NCBI RefSeq assembly: GCF_900021155.1
Contig: NZ_FCNT01000079.1
Span: forward strand, 1-64,000
Source of the DNA: Alistipes sp. CHKCI003
GTDB lineage: Bacteria > Bacteroidota > Bacteroidia > Bacteroidales > Rikenellaceae
Length of the DNA stretch: 64,000 nt
Direction of reading: 5' to 3'
Position numbers and translations under genes: made by a program
In this document: positions 54,516 to 63,147 of the stretch, in pieces
Position numbering within the stretch: position 1 is the stretch's first letter
Layout of the letters: every line of letters begins with the position of its first letter
Notes under the pieces: generated by a model
The model's input: only the letters and a program-made list of their open reading frames with translations
The model's database searches: none
Told to the model about the DNA's origin: nothing

Positions 54516-57017
54516 ATGATCTACCCTGTAAACTTTGAACAGAAGGTCGGCTTCGACCGGCTGAGGGAGCAGGTCGCCGCATTGTGCACGCTGCGTTCGG
54601 CGCAGGAGAAGCTGGCGCAGGAGACCTTCACCGCGTCGGCCGACGAGATCGTGCGGCGGCAGTCGCTCGCCGACGAGATGCGTCTCATCACGCAGATGGA
54701 GCACGAGTTCCCCGATGCGGAGTTCGCCGATATCGATACGGTCGTGGCGAAGATCCGCATCGAAGGGGCCTTTCTCGACGTGGAGGAGGTCGTGCTCCTG
54801 CGCCGTGCGCTCGCAGCGGCGGGGGCGATCGCGCTTTTTCTCCGCGATCGGGGTTCCGGGAGCTATCCCTGCCTCGCGGCCCGCAGCGCCGGCATCGAGG
54901 CCTTCCCCGAGATTCTGCGGGCCATCGACGCCCTGCTCGACCCTTTCGGCAAGATCAGGGATACGGCTTCGCCCGAGCTGCATGCGATCCGCCGTTCGAT
55001 CCGCGAACGCGAGGGGCAGGCGGCCAAACGGCTGCAGGCGGTGCTCGCGGCAGCCAAAAGCGCCGGTATCGTCGAGAGCGATGCGCAGCTTTCGGTACGC
55101 GACGGCCGGCCCGTGATCCCCGTCGCCGCAGCCAACAAACGCAAGTTGCAGGGCTTCATCCACGACGAGTCGGCCACGGGCCGTACCTTTTACATCGAAC
55201 CGGTCGAGGTCGTGGAGCTCAACAACGAACTCAAGGAGCTCGAATACGCCGAGCGGCACGAGATCGTCCGCATCCTCACGGCTTTCACGGCCTCCGTGCG
55301 CCCCGAAGCCGACCGGATCGATGCGGCGGGCGACTACCTCGCCGACATCGACATGCTGCGCGCCAAGGCGCGCTGGGGCGCAGCCAACGGCTGCGGGAAA
55401 CCGATCCTTTCGACCGACGACCGTCTCGTGCTGCGCAGGGCCCGCCACCCGCTGCTGGCCCAGACGCTCCGCGCGCAGGGCCGCGAGATCGTCCCCCTCG
55501 ACCTCCAGCTCGACCGCACGAAGCACATCCTCGTGATTTCGGGGCCGAATGCCGGCGGCAAATCGGTCTGCCTGAAGACCGCGGGCCTCGTGCAGTACAT
55601 GTTCCAGTGCGGATTTCCCGTACCGTGCGCGGAGAATTCGGAGCTGCCCGTCTTCCGGAGCCTCTTCATCGACATCGGCGACGAACAGTCGATCGACGAC
55701 GACCTGTCGACCTACTCGTCGCATCTGCGCAACATGAAACACATGCTGGCGGGCGCTTCGGACCGTACGCTGGTGCTGATCGACGAGTTCGGATCGGGTA
55801 CGGAGCCCACGATCGGCGGCGCGATCGCCGAGGCGATCCTCGAACGTCTCGTGGAGCGGGGATGCTACGGCGTCATCACGACCCACTACGCCAATATCAA
55901 ATATTACGCTTCGAACACCGCGGGGATCGCCAACGGCGCCATGATGTTCGACGTGCAGCAGATACGTCCTCTTTTCCGGCTGGAGATCGGCAAGCCCGGC
56001 AGTTCGTTCGCCGTGGAGATCGCCCGCAAGATCGGACTGCCGGAGGAGATCATCCGCGCCGCGGGCGAAAAGGCGGGCAGCGACCACATGAATATCGAAA
56101 AACAGCTGCGCGAGATCGCCCGCGACCGCCGCTATTGGGAGCAGAAGCGCGACCGCATCCGTCTCACCGACCGCAAGGTCGAGGAGCTGGAGCAGAACTA
56201 TGCGGAGCAGCTGACGAAAATCAGGGCCGAACGGGCCGAGATCTTGCGTGCGGCCAAGGCCGAGGCGCAGCGGCTCGTGGCCGAGGCCAACCGGCAGATC
56301 GAGCTGACGATACGCACCATCCGCGAGGCGCAGGCCGAGAAGGAGCTGACGCGCTTGGCACGCAGGGAGCTCGACGAGTTCCGCGAGCGTGCGGAGCGAG
56401 CCGACGAGGCCGCTTCGGGGCGCGACGCGGAGGTCGAGCGCGAGATGGAGCGCATCGAGCGCCGCCGGCGCCGCCGCGAGGAGCGGCGAGGAAAGCAGGC
56501 GGCCGAGCAGGTGCAGCAGCCGGCTCCCGAGCTGCCGAAGCCGCGCGAAATAACCGAGGGGGCGAAGGTCCGGATGGCCGGGCAGGAGATGGTCGGCGTG
56601 GTGCAGTCGCTCAAGGGGCGGCGGGCGCAGGTGGCCTTCGGACAAATACTGACCACGGTGGACGCGGAAAGGCTCACGCCGGTGTCGAACAGCGAATACC
56701 GCGAGGCGACGCGCCCGCAGACGGCCCGTACGGTGGTCTCGGTCGATGTCGCGGCGCGCCGGCTTCGCTTCCGCGACCGCATCGACGTGCGCGGCATGCG
56801 CGCCGCAGAGGCGCTCGAAGCGGTGCAGGACCTCGTGGACGATGCGCTGATGGTGGGCGTGGGATCGGTCTCGATCCTCCACGGCAAGGGCACCGGAGCG
56901 CTCAAGGAGGAGGTTCGCCGCTACCTGCGCACGGTGCCCGAAGTCGTTTCGGCGGACGATGAACATGCCGACCGCGGCGGAGCGGGCATCACGGTCGTAA
57001 CGTTCCGTGCGGATTGA
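54516..57017 (+). CDS. mutS2: Endonuclease MutS2 / ribosome-associated MutS2 with Smr domain
   Basis: The 833-residue MutS-family ATPase has core helices, Walker A GPNAGGKS (about 344-351), Walker B-type LVLIDEFGSGTEP and the TTHYANIK segment. These are followed by a long coiled coil (KQLREIARDRRYWEQKRDRIRL onward to about 660) and a C-terminal Smr nuclease domain (IDVRGMRAAEALEAV, ILHGKGTGALKEEVRRYL). It suppresses recombination and, in other bacteria, splits collided ribosomes. It lacks the mismatch-recognition domain I of MutS. ATG 54516 lies 18 bases after the MCE gene. Confidence 0.95.
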   Translation: MIYPVNFEQKVGFDRLREQVAALCTLRSAQEKLAQETFTASADEIVRRQSLADEMRLITQMEHEFPDAEFADIDTVVAKIRIEGAFLDVEEVVLLRRALAAAGAIALFLRDRGSGSYPCLAARSAGIEAFPEILRAIDALLDPFGKIRDTASPELHAIRRSIREREGQAAKRLQAVLAAAKSAGIVESDAQLSVRDGRPVIPVAAANKRKLQGFIHDESATGRTFYIEPVEVVELNNELKELEYAERHEIVRILTAFTASVRPEADRIDAAGDYLADIDMLRAKARWGAANGCGKPILSTDDRLVLRRARHPLLAQTLRAQGREIVPLDLQLDRTKHILVISGPNAGGKSVCLKTAGLVQYMFQCGFPVPCAENSELPVFRSLFIDIGDEQSIDDDLSTYSSHLRNMKHMLAGASDRTLVLIDEFGSGTEPTIGGAIAEAILERLVERGCYGVITTHYANIKYYASNTAGIANGAMMFDVQQIRPLFRLEIGKPGSSFAVEIARKIGLPEEIIRAAGEKAGSDHMNIEKQLREIARDRRYWEQKRDRIRLTDRKVEELEQNYAEQLTKIRAERAEILRAAKAEAQRLVAEANRQIELTIRTIREAQAEKELTRLARRELDEFRERAERADEAASGRDAEVEREMERIERRRRRREERRGKQAAEQVQQPAPELPKPREITEGAKVRMAGQEMVGVVQSLKGRRAQVAFGQILTTVDAERLTPVSNSEYREATRPQTARTVVSVDVAARRLRFRDRIDVRGMRAAEALEAVQDLVDDALMVGVGSVSILHGKGTGALKEEVRRYLRTVPEVVSADDEHADRGGAGITVVTFRAD

Positions 57018-57362
57018 GAAACACACGCCCCTGCGGCAGTGTCCGGACCGAATGGGGAGGGGGCGGAGCATGTGCGACAGTATGAAAAGTGAACCGTTTC
57101 GTTAAGCCGAGTGCAGTGCCGGACACCGGTTCGGGCTCTGCCGGGGCGGGAAACGGCAGAACGAAGTTCAACCTTCTCGTTGAGGCGAGTGCAGAGCCGG
57201 ACACCGGTTCGGGCTCTGCCGGGGCGGGAAATAGCCCCTTTCCTCCGAAAGGAACCGTTTTCGAAAAGTCGGGCGCGATCCGAGCCTGCTCGGGGAATTG
57301 CCGGGACGAGGAAACGATGACGTGAACGTATATGAACCGGTAGATCAAAAGATTCGGGAAAC
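57018..57362 (+). other. Intergenic region with 78-base direct repeat
   Basis: Most of the stretch is the tandem repeat listed at 57095-57232. No promoter box or terminator is convincing before murF-alr. Confidence 0.5.
57095..57232 (+). repeat. Tandem direct repeat, period 78
   Basis: GGACACCGGTTCGGGCTCTG starts at 57121 and again at 57199; each copy continues with CCGGGGCGGGAAA and is preceded by GAGTGCAG. The flanks GTTAAGCCGAG and GTTGAGGCGAG also match. A more diverged third copy lies at 9020-9085. Confidence 0.8.
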
Positions 57363-59738
57363 ATGAAATATCGACTTTCGGACATCGCGCGCATCTGCGG
57401 CGGCAGCTTCGCAGGGAGCGACTCCACGGTGGAGACCGTGGCCACGGACAGCCGCTCGCTTACGTGCGAGTTGGGCGCGGCGCCGCTTTTCGTGGCTATG
57501 CGCGGCGCGAATCACGATTCGCACGACTTCCTTGTCCAGATGCGCGTGCGGGGTGTGCGGGCGTTCCTCGTCGAACGCGACGTGCCGGCAGCGCTGTGCA
57601 CCGAAGGATGCGGGTACGTGCGGGTGGGGAATTCGCTCGCGGCCTTGCAGACCCTTGCGGCCCATTGGCGATCGCAGTTCCGAGGCACGGTGGTCGGCAT
57701 CACCGGATCGAACGGCAAGACGATCATCAAGGAGTGGATGGCCGAGGAGATTCCGGCGGGCGTCAAGTGCTACCGCTCGCCCAAGAGCTACAACTCGCAG
57801 CTCGGGGTGCCCCTCTCGCTGCTGATGCTCGAAGGCGACGAACGGATCGCCCTGATCGAGGCCGGGATCTCGCAGCCCGGGGAGATGGAGCGGCTCGAAC
57901 GGATGATCCGGCCCGATATCGCGGTCTTCACCTCCATCGGCGACGCCCATCAGGAAAACTTCGGGTCGCTGGCGGAGAAGTGCGCCGAGAAGATGACGCT
58001 GGCACGCGAGGCCGGAACGATCGTCTATCACGGCTACTACGAACCGCTGGCGGGGATGATCGAGGAGCGTTTCGCCGGCCGCCGGCTGTTCGACGCCGCC
58101 CGCTATGCGGGTACGCCGGCCGTCGCCGGCGGCGAGGCCATGCACCGCAACGGACAGATCGTCGAAGCGTTCTGCGCCGCGGCGGGCTATCCGGCCCCGT
58201 CGTTCCGGCACGAACCTTCGGTGGCGATGCGGCTGGAGGTGAAGGACGGCATCAACGACTCGATTCTCGTGGACGACGCCTACAACCTCGACATCAATTC
58301 GCTGGCGCTGGCGCTCGACTATCTGCACACGGTGGCGCTGGGCCGCCCGAAGACGCTCGTGCTGTCGGACATCGTGCAGAGCGGACTCGGAGACGGGGAG
58401 CTCTATGCCCGTGTGGCCGGCATGGTGGCGCGGGCCGGCATCGGCAAGCTGATCGGCATCGGTCCCCGCATCCGGACCCACGCGGCGCTGTTCGCCTGCG
58501 ACAAGACCTTCTATGCCACGGCGGACGAGTGCGCCGCCCGCATCGGACGCGGCGACGTGGCGGGACACGCCATCCTGCTCAAGGGAGCGCGCGAATTCCG
58601 CTTCGAGAAACTTTCGCACGCGCTCGAACGCCGGAGCCACACCACGGTGCTGGAGGTCGATCTCGATGCCATGATCCGCAATCTCAACTATTTTCGATCG
58701 AAGCTACGTTTCGGAACGCGGCTCGTGGCGATGGTCAAGGCCGGGTCGTACGGCGCGGGCGACTTCGAGGTGGCGCAGATGCTCCAGCACGAGGGGGTGG
58801 CCTACCTCGCCGTAGCATTCGCGGACGAGGGGGTTCTGCTGCGCGAGCGGGGCATCACGATGCCGATCGTGGTGCTCAACGCCGACGCGGGCAGCTTCCC
58901 GCTGATGGTCGCCAATCGTCTCGAACCCGAGATATACAGCCTCCATTCGCTCGAAGCCTTCACGGCCGCGGTGGAGCGGGCCGACGAAAGCCGCTATCCG
59001 ATCCACATCAAGCTCGACACGGGGATGCATCGTCTGGGCTTCACCGAAGAGGAGCTGCCGCGGCTGGGCGGGATTCTCCGTGCGTCGAAGCGCGTGCAGG
59101 CGGCGACGGTCTTCTCGCATCTGAACTGCGCGGACATGCCCGAACAAGACGCCTACACCCGTGCGCAGATCGAACGCTTCGACCGCATGAGTGCGGCGCT
59201 CGCGGCGGCGCTGCCCTATAAGATCATCCGTCATACGGCCAACTCCGCGGCTATCGAGCGCTTTCCCGAGGCGCAGTTCGACATGTGCCGTCTGGGACTG
59301 GGCCTCTACGGTTTCGGATTCCGCCGCAATCCGGCGCTCCGGCCCGTCTCGACGCTCCGCACCCGCATCGTGCAGCTCAAGCGTCTGCCGGCAGGCGATA
59401 CGGTCGGCTACGGCCGCGCCGGGAAGCTCCTGCGCGATTCGCTGACGGCGACCGTGCCCGTGGGCTATGCCGACGGACTGGACCGCCGTCTGGGGTGCGG
59501 CCGCTGGTCGATGCTCGTCGGCGGACGGGCCGCACCGATCGTGGGCCGGATCTGCATGGACAGCTGCATGATCGACGTAACGGACGTCGCGGGCGTGCAG
59601 GAAGGGGACGAAGTCGTGGTCTTCTCGGCCGCCGAAGGCAACGACCTCGAAACGATGGCCCGCGTGCTCGATACGATTCCCTACGAGATCATGACCTCGG
59701 TCTCGGCCCGTGTGAAACGCATCTATCGCAAAGAATAA
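57363..59738 (+). CDS. murF-alr: Bifunctional MurF ligase / alanine racemase
   Basis: The 791-residue fusion works in peptidoglycan synthesis. The N-terminal half adds D-Ala-D-Ala to UDP-MurNAc-tripeptide: ATP loop GITGSNGKT around 113-121, then SPKSYNSQLGVPLSLL, EAGISQPGEM and DAYNLDINS. The C-terminal half is a PLP-dependent alanine racemase: EVDLDAMIRNLNYFRSKL, catalytic Lys in VAMVKAGSYGAGDFEV near 458, DTGMHRLGF, GLGLYGF and RICMDSCMIDVT. In this phylum such fusions are common, so it is normal rather than a recent event. ATG 57363 gives the canonical start MKYRLSDIARICGG. Confidence 0.95.
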   Translation: MKYRLSDIARICGGSFAGSDSTVETVATDSRSLTCELGAAPLFVAMRGANHDSHDFLVQMRVRGVRAFLVERDVPAALCTEGCGYVRVGNSLAALQTLAAHWRSQFRGTVVGITGSNGKTIIKEWMAEEIPAGVKCYRSPKSYNSQLGVPLSLLMLEGDERIALIEAGISQPGEMERLERMIRPDIAVFTSIGDAHQENFGSLAEKCAEKMTLAREAGTIVYHGYYEPLAGMIEERFAGRRLFDAARYAGTPAVAGGEAMHRNGQIVEAFCAAAGYPAPSFRHEPSVAMRLEVKDGINDSILVDDAYNLDINSLALALDYLHTVALGRPKTLVLSDIVQSGLGDGELYARVAGMVARAGIGKLIGIGPRIRTHAALFACDKTFYATADECAARIGRGDVAGHAILLKGAREFRFEKLSHALERRSHTTVLEVDLDAMIRNLNYFRSKLRFGTRLVAMVKAGSYGAGDFEVAQMLQHEGVAYLAVAFADEGVLLRERGITMPIVVLNADAGSFPLMVANRLEPEIYSLHSLEAFTAAVERADESRYPIHIKLDTGMHRLGFTEEELPRLGGILRASKRVQAATVFSHLNCADMPEQDAYTRAQIERFDRMSAALAAALPYKIIRHTANSAAIERFPEAQFDMCRLGLGLYGFGFRRNPALRPVSTLRTRIVQLKRLPAGDTVGYGRAGKLLRDSLTATVPVGYADGLDRRLGCGRWSMLVGGRAAPIVGRICMDSCMIDVTDVAGVQEGDEVVVFSAAEGNDLETMARVLDTIPYEIMTSVSARVKRIYRKE

Positions 59739-59745
59739 CCGGCCT

Positions 59746-60459
59746 ATGTACGGAACCTTGTACCTCATTCCCTGTCCCATTTCCGACCGGACGGAGCCGT
59801 GGGACGTGCTGCCCGCGGCCAATCGGGCCGTGATCGACGCGCTCGACTACTTCATCGTCGAGAATACGCGCACGGCGCGCCGCTTTCTCTCGAAAGCCGG
59901 CATCGGCCGTCCGATCGACACGCTCTGCTTCCGCGAGCTGAACGAACACACCGCCGCGGGCCGCGAGGTCGAGGAGCTCGTGGCGCCGCTGCTGGCCGGC
60001 CGCTCGGCGGGCGTGATCTCGGAAGCGGGCGTCCCCGGCGTCGCCGATCCGGGGGCGCTGGTCGTCGCGGCCTGCCACCGGCGGGGCATCCGCGTGGTGC
60101 CGCTGGTCGGGCCGTCGTCGATCCTCATGGCGCTGATGGCGTCGGGACTCAACGGACAGTCGTTCGCCTTCAACGGCTATCTGCCGGTCAAACCGCCCGA
60201 GAGGGCCCGGGCGATCCGCTCGCTGGAACGGCGTGCGGCGGCGGAGGGGCAGTCGCAGCTCTTCATCGAGGCGCCCTACCGCAATGCGAAACTCTGGGCA
60301 CAGCTGCTCGACGTATGTGCGGCGGAGACGAAACTCGCGGTGGCGGCCGACATCACGGCGCCGACCGAACTCATTGCGACTCATACGGTGGGGGAGTGGC
60401 GCAAACGTGCGGCACCCGATCTGAACAGGCGGCCCGCCATTTTTATTTTAGGTATATAA
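59746..60459 (+). CDS. Tetrapyrrole-methylase family SAM-dependent methyltransferase (RsmI-like)
   Basis: The 237 residues open with GTLYLIPCPISDR, then FIVENTRTARRFL, VISEAGVPGVADPGALVV, PLVGPSSILMALMASGLNGQSFAFNGYLP and an IEAPYRNAKL segment. This pattern is the RsmI type (2'-O-methylation of C1402 in 16S rRNA), but many Bacteroidota carry both RsmI and a shorter RsmI-like paralogue. The variant CPIS in place of CTPIGN suggests the paralogue, so the RNA target is uncertain. It starts seven bases after murF-alr. Confidence 0.85.
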   Translation: MYGTLYLIPCPISDRTEPWDVLPAANRAVIDALDYFIVENTRTARRFLSKAGIGRPIDTLCFRELNEHTAAGREVEELVAPLLAGRSAGVISEAGVPGVADPGALVVAACHRRGIRVVPLVGPSSILMALMASGLNGQSFAFNGYLPVKPPERARAIRSLERRAAAEGQSQLFIEAPYRNAKLWAQLLDVCAAETKLAVAADITAPTELIATHTVGEWRKRAAPDLNRRPAIFILGI

Positions 60460-60501
60460 TTTGTGCTCCTAAGGTGCGGAAACAAAGATACGACCATAGA
60501 T

Positions 60502-61122
60502 ATGAAGAAGAAAGAAGCTTACAATGAAGCCGTTAACGGCGACGAAGGATTCGCCGCAGGCGAGGGGTATCCTTCGTGCGAAGGCGAGCCGTGTGCCAAT
60601 GTGGCAGACGACGGGGCTGCCGCGGCTGACACAATGGCAGAGGATACGCAGGATGCTGCCGGGTCCGGGGCCGAGGCCGAAAAATCCGATGCCGCGGCGG
60701 AAGCGGCGGCATGGAAGGACAAGTTCCTGCGTCTGCAGGCCGAGTTCGACAACTACCGCAAGCGCACGCTGCGCGAGAAGATGGATTTGGTCGAGACCGG
60801 CGGCAAGGAGGTGTTGAAGGCGATGCTTCCCGTGCGCGACGACGTCGAGCGGGCGCTCGCGGCCATGGACAAGAGCGACGACATCGAAGCGCTGCGCGAG
60901 GGGGTGAGGCTCATCGCGCAGAAATTCACCGAGACGCTGCGCCAGCGGGGCGTTACACAGATGGAGGCGGCGGGCGAACCGTTCGATCCCGACCGTCAGG
61001 AGGCCGTGGCGAAATTCGCGGCGGGCGAAGAGAAGAGAGGACTCGTCATCGACGTGGTGCAGACCGGATATATGCTGGGCGACAAAGTATTGCGTTTTGC
61101 TAAAGTGGTAGTGGGAGAGTAG
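60502..61122 (+). CDS. grpE: Nucleotide exchange factor GrpE
   Basis: Co-chaperone that releases ADP from DnaK. The 206 residues have an acidic, low-complexity N-terminus (1-75), a long coiled-coil helix ([28 protein letters not shown]) and the beta-domain signature [14 protein letters not shown] with [28 protein letters not shown] 60502 ([11 protein letters not shown]) is chosen over the upstream in-frame codon at 60463. dnaJ begins four bases after the stop; dnaK is not adjacent. Confidence 0.94.
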   Translation: MKKKEAYNEAVNGDEGFAAGEGYPSCEGEPCANVADDGAAAADTMAEDTQDAAGSGAEAEKSDAAAEAAAWKDKFLRLQAEFDNYRKRTLREKMDLVETGGKEVLKAMLPVRDDVERALAAMDKSDDIEALREGVRLIAQKFTETLRQRGVTQMEAAGEPFDPDRQEAVAKFAAGEEKRGLVIDVVQTGYMLGDKVLRFAKVVVGE

Positions 61123-61126
61123 GGCG

Positions 61127-62296
61127 ATGGCAGAGAAAAGAGATTACTACGAAGTGCTCGGCGTCGAAAAAAACGCTAACGCAGACGAGATAAAGAAGGC
61201 CTACCGCAAGGCGGCGATCAAATACCACCCCGACAAAAATCCGGGGGACAAGCAGGCCGAGGAGAAGTTCAAGGAGGCGGCCGAAGCCTACGACGTGTTG
61301 TCGAATCCCGACAAACGGGCCCGGTACGATCAGTTCGGCCATGCCGGCATGAGCGGTGCCGCCGGCGGTGCGGGCGGCTTCGGCGGCTTCGGCGGCGGGG
61401 GGTTCTCGATGGAGGATATTTTCTCGCAGTTCGGCGACATTTTCGGAGGCCATTTCGGCGGCGGATTCCGCGCTTCGGGCGGTGGCGGCGGCAGCCGTCG
61501 CGTGAACCGCGGCTCCGACATCCGCATCAAGGTGAAACTCACCCTTTCGGAGATTGCCAACGGCGTAACCAAAAAGCTGAAAATCAATAAGACGATCGCC
61601 TGCGACAAGTGCGGCGGCTCAGGCGCCAAGGATGCCGGTGCCTATTCGACCTGTTCGACTTGCGGCGGCTCGGGCTACGTAACGCGCGTCGAGAATACGT
61701 TTTTCGGGCGGATGCAGACGCAGAGCGTGTGTCCCGCTTGCGGCGGCACGGGCCGCGTCATCACCGATCCGTGCGACAAATGCCACGGCGAGGGGACGGT
61801 CAAAGGCTCCGAAGTCGTGGAGATCAAGATCCCCGCAGGTGTGGGCGAGGGCATGGTGCTCACCGTAACGGGCAAGGGCAACGCAGCCCGCCACGGCGGG
61901 ATCAGCGGCGACCTGCAAGTGGTGATCGAAGAGGCGCCCCATCCCGAATTGGTACGCGACGGCAACGACCTGATCCACAATCTGAATATCACCGTAACGA
62001 CGGCTTTGCTGGGCGGCACGGCGGAAGTCCCGACGGTAGACGGACGGGCCAAGATCAAGATCGCTCCGGGCACGCATGCCGGCAAAGTGCTCCGTCTGGG
62101 AGGCAAGGGACTGCCCGACGTGAACGGCTACGGCCGCGGCGACGAGTTGGTGGTGGTCGACATCACCATCCCGTCGAAACTCTCGGCCGAGGAGAAGCGG
62201 CTGGTCGAGCAGTTGGCCGGGCAGCCCTCTTTCCGGCAGGCCGATTCGGTCAAGAACCAGAATATTTTCGAGCGGATGAAGAGTTTCTTCCGATAG
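61127..62296 (+). CDS. dnaJ: Chaperone DnaJ
   Basis: Hsp40 co-chaperone delivering substrates to DnaK. The 389 residues show the J domain with HPD at 34-36, a Gly/Phe-rich linker ([29 protein letters not shown], about 75-105), four zinc-binding CxxCxGxG repeats around 158-235 ([32 protein letters not shown]) and the C-terminal substrate-binding region. It is a full-length type I DnaJ in an operon with grpE. Confidence 0.97.
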   Translation: MAEKRDYYEVLGVEKNANADEIKKAYRKAAIKYHPDKNPGDKQAEEKFKEAAEAYDVLSNPDKRARYDQFGHAGMSGAAGGAGGFGGFGGGGFSMEDIFSQFGDIFGGHFGGGFRASGGGGGSRRVNRGSDIRIKVKLTLSEIANGVTKKLKINKTIACDKCGGSGAKDAGAYSTCSTCGGSGYVTRVENTFFGRMQTQSVCPACGGTGRVITDPCDKCHGEGTVKGSEVVEIKIPAGVGEGMVLTVTGKGNAARHGGISGDLQVVIEEAPHPELVRDGNDLIHNLNITVTTALLGGTAEVPTVDGRAKIKIAPGTHAGKVLRLGGKGLPDVNGYGRGDELVVVDITIPSKLSAEEKRLVEQLAGQPSFRQADSVKNQNIFERMKSFFR

Positions 62297-62588
62297 GGCG
62301 GGCCATATTTTCGGGAGATTCGCGTACTTTCGGATGCGTCTGAGAAGCTGCGGAGCGGTCTGGGCGGAAGCGAACGGTATTTTCCCGGTCGGTATTGCCG
62401 CGGCGAATCGCGCTCTTCGGGATCACCCGAAGAGCGTGCTGTCGGGACCGCCCGGAGCGGTGGCCGTTCGGTGCGCGCGGGTTCGCCGCAGCCTCCGCCG
62501 GCTGCGGACTGAAGAATGACGGTACGGAAAGGAATGGTGCCGAACCCGAATGAAATCCGTTTTTGCGCTCGGCCTTCCGTACTTTGGC
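62297..62588 (+). other. Intergenic region with terminator-like hairpin
   Basis: Between dnaJ and the next promoter repeat. Apart from the hairpin at 62411-62436 nothing is recognised. Confidence 0.5.
62411..62436 (+). terminator. Hairpin downstream of dnaJ
   Basis: CGCTCTTCGGG, loop ATCA and a perfect 11-base complement. It lacks a T-run and lies 115 bases after the stop. Confidence 0.55.
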
Positions 62589-62665
62589 TGCACCTCGGAT
62601 ACTCCCCCGCTCGGCAAAAGCAAATTTATTTGCTTTTGCATGCGACTTATTCGTATCTTTGCAAC
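62589..62665 (+). promoter_or_regulatory. Promoter-bearing palindromic repeat, copy D
   Basis: TTTG at 62629-62632, a 21-base spacer and TATCTTTG at 62654-62661 form the promoter of the next gene. The -33 half lies in a perfect palindrome, GCAAAAGCAAAT-TT-ATTTGCTTTTGC, at 62614-62639. This copy is on the plus strand, while copies A-C are on the minus strand. Confidence 0.82.
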
Positions 62666-62738
62666 ACGGAGGCGCCCGCGCGTGCGGTCCGGCGGACGGA
62701 CTGCGGTTCGAGCGCCTCGGAAGAAAAACGCTCCGATT

Positions 62739-63143
62739 ATGTTAGGCTTTTCACCCTTTAAGAAACACGCCAATAAGTTCAACTACACGCCCCGCTACTA
62801 CGACCCCGAGAAGGAGGCGCGCGAGCAGCGGAGGGCCGAGTTGTACGGCCGGCGGTCGGACGATCCGCAGCAGGAGTACCGTCCGGGCCAGTATATCCGC
62901 ACCCAGCGCGAGGCGCGCGGCAAGCGCCGGCTGGAGGCGGCGGAGGCGGGCCGCAAGCGGATCTGGACGATGGCCTTCGGCGCCGTGCTGGTGTTGCTCT
63001 TCGTCTACCTGCTCTTCCCGCGTCTGGCCGACGTATTCCTCAAGGCGCGTCAGGCGCCCGTGCCGGCAGCTGCGGAACAGCCGGCGACGGAGTTCGATCC
63101 CTATGCCCCCATTACGATAGTGCCCAACGATTACGAGGAGTAA
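62739..63143 (+). CDS. Small single-pass membrane protein upstream of mutL
   Basis: The 134-residue protein has a charged, Arg/Glu-rich N-terminal part (FNYTPRYYDPEKEAREQRRAELYG), one TM helix at about 76-94 (WTMAFGAVLVLLFVYLLFP) and a short acidic C-terminus (PYAPITIVPNDYEE). The N-terminus faces the cytoplasm by the positive-inside rule. I recognise no named family; similar short proteins next to mutL occur in Bacteroidota, from general knowledge. ATG 62739 (MLGFSPFKKHANKFNYTPRYYD) is chosen because the open frame further upstream crosses the promoter repeat. mutL follows after four bases. Confidence 0.82.
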   Translation: MLGFSPFKKHANKFNYTPRYYDPEKEAREQRRAELYGRRSDDPQQEYRPGQYIRTQREARGKRRLEAAEAGRKRIWTMAFGAVLVLLFVYLLFPRLADVFLKARQAPVPAAAEQPATEFDPYAPITIVPNDYEE

Positions 63144-63147
63144 ACCG

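Noticed and set aside
53310..57071. A 1253-codon open frame on the minus strand opposite the MCE and mutS2 genes
   Set aside because: It is antisense to two clearly recognised genes and its translation is Arg/His/Asp-rich with no domain pattern, a usual shadow in GC-rich DNA.
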